DNA of 64,000 nt from Mesorhizobium amorphae. Lineage in GTDB: Bacteria; Pseudomonadota; Alphaproteobacteria; Rhizobiales; Rhizobiaceae. The position numbers and the translations under genes were made by a program. Below the pieces are notes generated by a model that saw nothing but the letters and a program-made list of their open reading frames with translations, ran no database searches and was not told where the DNA came from. The stretch spans positions 42,976 to 106,975 of the forward strand of contig NZ_JHQS01000129.1 of NCBI RefSeq assembly GCF_014843845.1, given 5' to 3'. Of this stretch, positions 60,862-64,000 are shown piece by piece (position 1 is the stretch's first letter; every line of letters starts with the position of its first letter).

Positions 60862-61594
60862 CTACCCTAAAGTTTCCGCAAACAGTGTGATCAACCGCTT
60901 CCAATGGCGCTCGGCGCCAGCAGCGTCATGGACGCTGTGGTCCGGCACGCACCAGCCATGCGCCATGCCGACATAGTTCTCGATGACATGGTCGACTTCC
61001 GCCACCCGCAATGCCTCGACCAGTCGCGCCGACTGTTCCGGCGGGAAGCTGCGGTCGATACCCGATGTGCCGACATAGACACGCGCCTTGATCGACGCCG
61101 CCTTGCGATGCGGGCTATCGGGAGCGTCGCTGGCCAGATTGCCGCCATGGAAACTGGCCGCGGCAACGATGCGATCGGGATATGTCGCCGCAGCATTCAG
61201 CGCCCGCGCGCCGCCCATGCAATAGCCGACGACGCCGACCGGCCCGGTGACACCTTCAGCAACCAGCGCATCGAGGAATGCCCTGCCGTCGCGAATGGTC
61301 ATGTCCTGCGTCGTACCGCCGCTCAAGGCCGACAGCGCAGCCTTGCTCTCCTCCTTGGCAAAAGCCGTCTTGGGATCGAACGGGCCATAGGGCACGTTGC
61401 GATAGAAGAGATCGGGCACCAGCACGGCGTAGCCATTCCCGGCGAGGCGCTCGGCCATCTGGTCGAGCGCCGGACGCGGGCCGAAAATATCCATGTAGAG
61501 GATGACGCCGGCCTTGGCTGGAGCCGCCGGACGAAACAGCCCCCGCTCTGGCCGTGCCGTCCTGCGTCTTGATCTCAATATCCTGCTTCGCCAT
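60862..61594 (-). CDS. Dienelactone hydrolase family protein, frameshifted near the start
   Basis: Alpha/beta-hydrolase with the DLH nucleophile in GYCMGGAR and His in GMAHGWCVP. The natural start appears to be ATG 61594 (GGAG upstream, MAKQDIEIKTQDGTARAG), but that frame shifts at a five-C run at 61540-61544. Removing one base joins it to the LFRPAAPAKAGVILYMD frame that carries the rest of the protein. As written, the downstream frame can only start upstream in a non-native reading at 61578. It is either a sequencing error or a recent inactivating indel. Intact length would be about 243 residues. Confidence 0.75.
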
Positions 61595-61696
61595 CACGCG
61601 CTCCGTTGCCTTGCTGCGCGATACATATCCGCGCGAGCCTTCACGGCAAGTCATAAGCTGGCCGTCCCATTCAAGATTTCGTGCGGGAGGAAGGAT

Positions 61697-62377
61697 CTAG
61701 AGGTCGGCGAAACTCGCCATGTGAAAAGCCTGAACGTCGGGGGGATAGCGATAGGCCGTGCCGTAGGGACAGGCGTTGCGGTCGAGGCACCCGCCCGTCC
61801 GGCACGGTTTGCCATTCGCTCCCCGCACATGTGCGAGACATGCGTGATAGGCAAATCCATCCAGGGAATAGGCGTCGACCGGACAGGATTTCAGGCAAGG
61901 CTTTTCGACACATGCGTCGCAAAGGTGAATCGCTTCCTGAACTTCCGGAAGCGCGATCTCATCCTCGAACAGCAGCGCGCCGCGATAGGCATGCCATAGC
62001 CCGTACTGCGGATGCATGAGGATGCCGAGCGGCGACGGCTTTAGCTTCTCCGCCCGCATCGCCCATTGCTGGAACGGCAGATAGGGCCGGTCGGAAGGCG
62101 AGACGGCACGCGCGCCAAAATCTTTCGCGACCGCGCCAATCACCTCGCGCGCCCAGGTGTCGAGCGGGTTGGTCATGGTCTGCGGTTGATTCCCGCGCCA
62201 GCGCAGGAAATGCGGCCACGGCGCAGCGCCCGCCTGCCCCACCAGGAGGGCAGATTTGGCCGACAGGCCTGTCGGCCCGGAAGGGGCCGCCTCGCCATCG
62301 GCGAAGATGAAGCCGCCGCGCAGGATCAGGCCGTCATGCGCCAGCGTCGATATGATGCTTTTGATCGTGGCGCGCAA
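61697..62377 (-). CDS. Ferredoxin-like 4Fe-4S protein
   Basis: 226 aa. The last third carries eight cysteines: C153, C156, C161 and C165 in a C-x2-C-x4-C-x3-CP pattern, then C180, C192, C197 and C203. This is enough for two clusters. The N-terminal part (LILRGGFIFADGE, SALLVGQAGAAPWPHF) resembles the reductive-dehalogenase/epoxyqueuosine-reductase-like leader found in rhizobial proteins annotated simply as ferredoxin. The start is taken as TTG 62377 with AAGGG upstream, because the residues before the first ATG look conserved. Partner and substrate unknown. Confidence 0.78.
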   Translation of the reverse strand: MRATIKSIISTLAHDGLILRGGFIFADGEAAPSGPTGLSAKSALLVGQAGAAPWPHFLRWRGNQPQTMTNPLDTWAREVIGAVAKDFGARAVSPSDRPYLPFQQWAMRAEKLKPSPLGILMHPQYGLWHAYRGALLFEDEIALPEVQEAIHLCDACVEKPCLKSCPVDAYSLDGFAYHACLAHVRGANGKPCRTGGCLDRNACPYGTAYRYPPDVQAFHMASFADL

Positions 62378-62380
62378 ACA

Positions 62381-62473
62381 TCATCCCTTCTTGTCCGGGT
62401 CGGAGAAAGCGCTCCGCCAGACTTCCTTGTGGATGATGTTGGCGACTTTAGCCCCGCCTGACTCGGGCTCCTT
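62381..62473 (-). other. In-frame coding-like tail after the MttB stop codon
   Basis: Directly after the TGA of the MttB-family gene the same frame stays open for 30 codons with GC-rich third positions, ending KVANIIHKEVWRSAFSDPDKKG before another TGA. It has no ATG, GTG or TTG start. It could be a remnant, a very short readthrough tail or chance. Confidence 0.3.
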
Positions 62474-64000
62474 TCAGGTGAAGGCGTCGGGCATCGACCC
62501 CTTCTTCCTGGCGATGAAGTCCTTCAGCCCGTCATCGATGCCCTGATCGAGATGCGGCGCCTCATAGGTCTCCAGCCAGCGGCGGGCGAGTTCGTTGGCG
62601 CGCTGCGGCGCCGTCTTCTGGCCCTCGGCCAGCCACTGTTCGTAGGAATTGTTGTCGGCGATGCTGGAGCGGTAGAAAGCGGTCTGGAAATTGGCCTGCG
62701 TGTGGTCGCAGCCGAGATAGTGGCTGCCCGGACCGACTTGGCGGATGGCGTCCATCGCCTGGCCGTTCTCCGACAGGTCGACGCCCTCGGAAAACTTCTG
62801 CGTCATGCCGAGCTGGTCGATATCCATCATGAACTTTTCGTAGCAGGAGGCCAGCCCGCCTTCGAGCCAGCCGGCCGAATGCAGCACGAAATTGGTGCCG
62901 GCAAGGATGGTCGAATTCAGCGTGTTGGCGCTTTCATAGGCGGCCTGCGCGTCCGGTATCTTCGAGGCGCAGAGCGAGCCGCCGGTGCGGAACGGCAGGC
63001 CGAGCCGGCGGGCGAGCTGTGCGGCGCCATAGGACACCAGCGACGGCTCCGGCGTGCCGAAGGTCGGCGCGCCCGACTGCATCGAGATCGACGAGGCGAA
63101 GGTGCCGAACAGCACCGGCGAGCCGGGACGGATCAACTGCGTGAACGAGGCGCCGGCCAGCACCTCAGCCAGCACCTGCGTCAGCGTGCCGGCGACCGTA
63201 ACCGGGCTCATCGCGCCGGCCAGGATGAAGGGCGTGACGATGCAGGCCTGGTTGTGGCGCGAATAGACTTTCAGCGCGCCGAGCATCGTCTCGTCGAACA
63301 CCATCGGCGAGTTGGCATTGATCAGGCTGGTCAGCACCGTGTTGTTCTCGACGAAATCGTCGCCGAACACGATCTTGGCCATGGCAACCGTATCTTCGGC
63401 CCGCTCCGGCGCCGTCACCGAGCCCATGAACGGTTTGTCCGAGTAGCGGATGTGGCTGTAGACCATGTCGAGATGGCGCTTGTTGACCGGCACGTCGACC
63501 GGCTCGCACACCGTGCCGCCCGAATGGTGGATCGACGGCGCCATATAGGCGAGCTTCACGAAATTCTGGAAATCCTCGATCGTCGCGTAGCGGCGGTTGC
63601 CGTCGAGGTCGCGCACGAAGGGCGGCCCGTAGACCGGCGCGAAGACGGTGGCGTTGCCGCCGATCTGCACCGAGCGCTCGGGGTTGCGGGCATGCTGGGT
63701 GTAGATCGACGGCGCGGTCTTGAGCAGCGAGCGGCAGAGCCCCTTGGGGAAATGCACGCGCTCGCCCTTGACGTCGGCACCGGCCTCTTTCCAGAGCTGC
63801 AGCGCTTCGGCATCATCACGGAAGATGATGCCGATCTCTTCCAGCACCGTGTCGGTGTTCTTCTCGATGAGCGCCAGGCCTTCCTCGTCCAGCACCTCAT
63901 AGATTTTGATCTTGCGCTTGATGTAGGTGAGCTGGGTGCCTGGGCCGCCGCCCGAGCGCGCCGCCCGCCGGGCAGCCGCTCCGCCGCTGGCGCCGCGCCC
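62474..64000 (-). CDS. MttB-family methyltransferase, 5' end outside the window
   Basis: Second trimethylamine-methyltransferase superfamily member; 508 codons are visible and the frame is open to the window edge, so the start is not seen. The first visible part is Arg/Gly/Ala-rich and runs into TQLTYIKRKIKIYEVLDEEG. The body holds SVQIGGNATVFAPVYGPPFV and the C-terminal VGPGSHYLGCDHTQANFQTAFY block shared with the paralog at 45272. No internal amber codon, so not a pyrrolysine enzyme. It ends MPDAFT. Quaternary-amine demethylation is the likely role; the substrate is not determinable. Confidence 0.87.
   Translation of the reverse strand, partial: GRGASGGAAARRAARSGGGPGTQLTYIKRKIKIYEVLDEEGLALIEKNTDTVLEEIGIIFRDDAEALQLWKEAGADVKGERVHFPKGLCRSLLKTAPSIYTQHARNPERSVQIGGNATVFAPVYGPPFVRDLDGNRRYATIEDFQNFVKLAYMAPSIHHSGGTVCEPVDVPVNKRHLDMVYSHIRYSDKPFMGSVTAPERAEDTVAMAKIVFGDDFVENNTVLTSLINANSPMVFDETMLGALKVYSRHNQACIVTPFILAGAMSPVTVAGTLTQVLAEVLAGASFTQLIRPGSPVLFGTFASSISMQSGAPTFGTPEPSLVSYGAAQLARRLGLPFRTGGSLCASKIPDAQAAYESANTLNSTILAGTNFVLHSAGWLEGGLASCYEKFMMDIDQLGMTQKFSEGVDLSENGQAMDAIRQVGPGSHYLGCDHTQANFQTAFYRSSIADNNSYEQWLAEGQKTAPQRANELARRWLETYEAPHLDQGIDDGLKDFIARKKGSMPDAFT

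Noticed and set aside
1..64000. CRISPR arrays, insertion sequences, prophage or secretion-system genes
   Set aside because: No regularly spaced repeats and no recognisable transposase, integrase, phage structural or secretion genes were found.

Overview
The window is chromosomal-type DNA of a GC-rich rhizobial alphaproteobacterium, most likely Mesorhizobium or a close relative. The reasons are the AcpXL/LpxXL very-long-chain fatty acid cluster, a rhizobial heme-uptake and heme-degradation set (HmuQ type), an Lrp-type PutR divergent from a PutA without an N-terminal DNA-binding domain, CobQ, and several long palindromic intergenic repeats of the kind I associate with Mesorhizobium genomes. I see no insertion sequence, prophage, CRISPR array, transposase or integrase. 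Genes are dense, and GC-rich third codon positions produce many long antisense shadow frames, which are left out.

Layout. 86-4573: heme acquisition (TonB-dependent receptor, exported protein, TonB, HmuQ monooxygenase, glyoxalase-fold protein). 4594-5652: family 2 glycosyltransferase. 5743-9969: putA and its divergent regulator putR. 9971-11630: di-heme peroxidase lipoprotein and a YtkA-like partner. 11779-17127: sugar and carbon genes (kdgK, galM, gabD), an AEC transporter and a secreted histidine phosphatase. 17357-17502: two tandem, non-canonical tRNA-like genes. 17872-19011: slipin. 19189-24072: acpXL, fabF2XL, fabF1XL, adh2XL, lpxXL for the C28-type acyl chain of lipid A. 24093-24524: L,D-transpeptidase. 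24746-31337: M20 deacylase plus a family 5 peptide-type ABC transporter. 31450-33695: TerB, a 56-residue membrane protein, an AraC regulator and a VOC protein. 33702-38065: cobQ, a cupin of the DMSP-lyase family and two valine-degradation genes. 38175-38315: a candidate structured small RNA. 38348-45026: phasin-like protein, class III aminotransferase, prolyl oligopeptidase and two tandem MFS paralogs. 45272-51718: MttB-family methyltransferase, dimethylglycine/sarcosine-type dehydrogenase, a DddP-like M24 protein and a PhnD-like protein. 51794-54979: desaturase, XRE regulator and betaine-homocysteine methyltransferase with a clear operator. 55005-58306: a small hypothetical protein, a VWA protein and an ECF sigma factor. 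58473-60854: ArsR-led operon of small proteins. 60862-64000: frameshifted dienelactone hydrolase, ferredoxin-like protein and a second MttB-family gene cut by the window edge.

The most interesting theme is methylated onium metabolism. Two MttB-family methyltransferases, a GcvT-fused dehydrogenase, betaine-homocysteine methyltransferase and two structurally unrelated proteins of DMSP-lyase families (an M24 DddP-like protein that keeps every recalled metal ligand and the catalytic Asp at a constant +6 offset, and a cupin with the H-x-H-x3-E-x-Y motif) lie within about 30 kb. This suggests, by inference, a dispersed betaine/DMSP catabolic capacity. Other points worth checking are a four-hairpin terminator-ended RNA at 38175-38315 behind a near-CtrA box, the odd tRNA tandem, a cysteine-less ketosynthase partner (FabF2XL) and a 47-bp perfect tandem duplication at a convergent gene junction.
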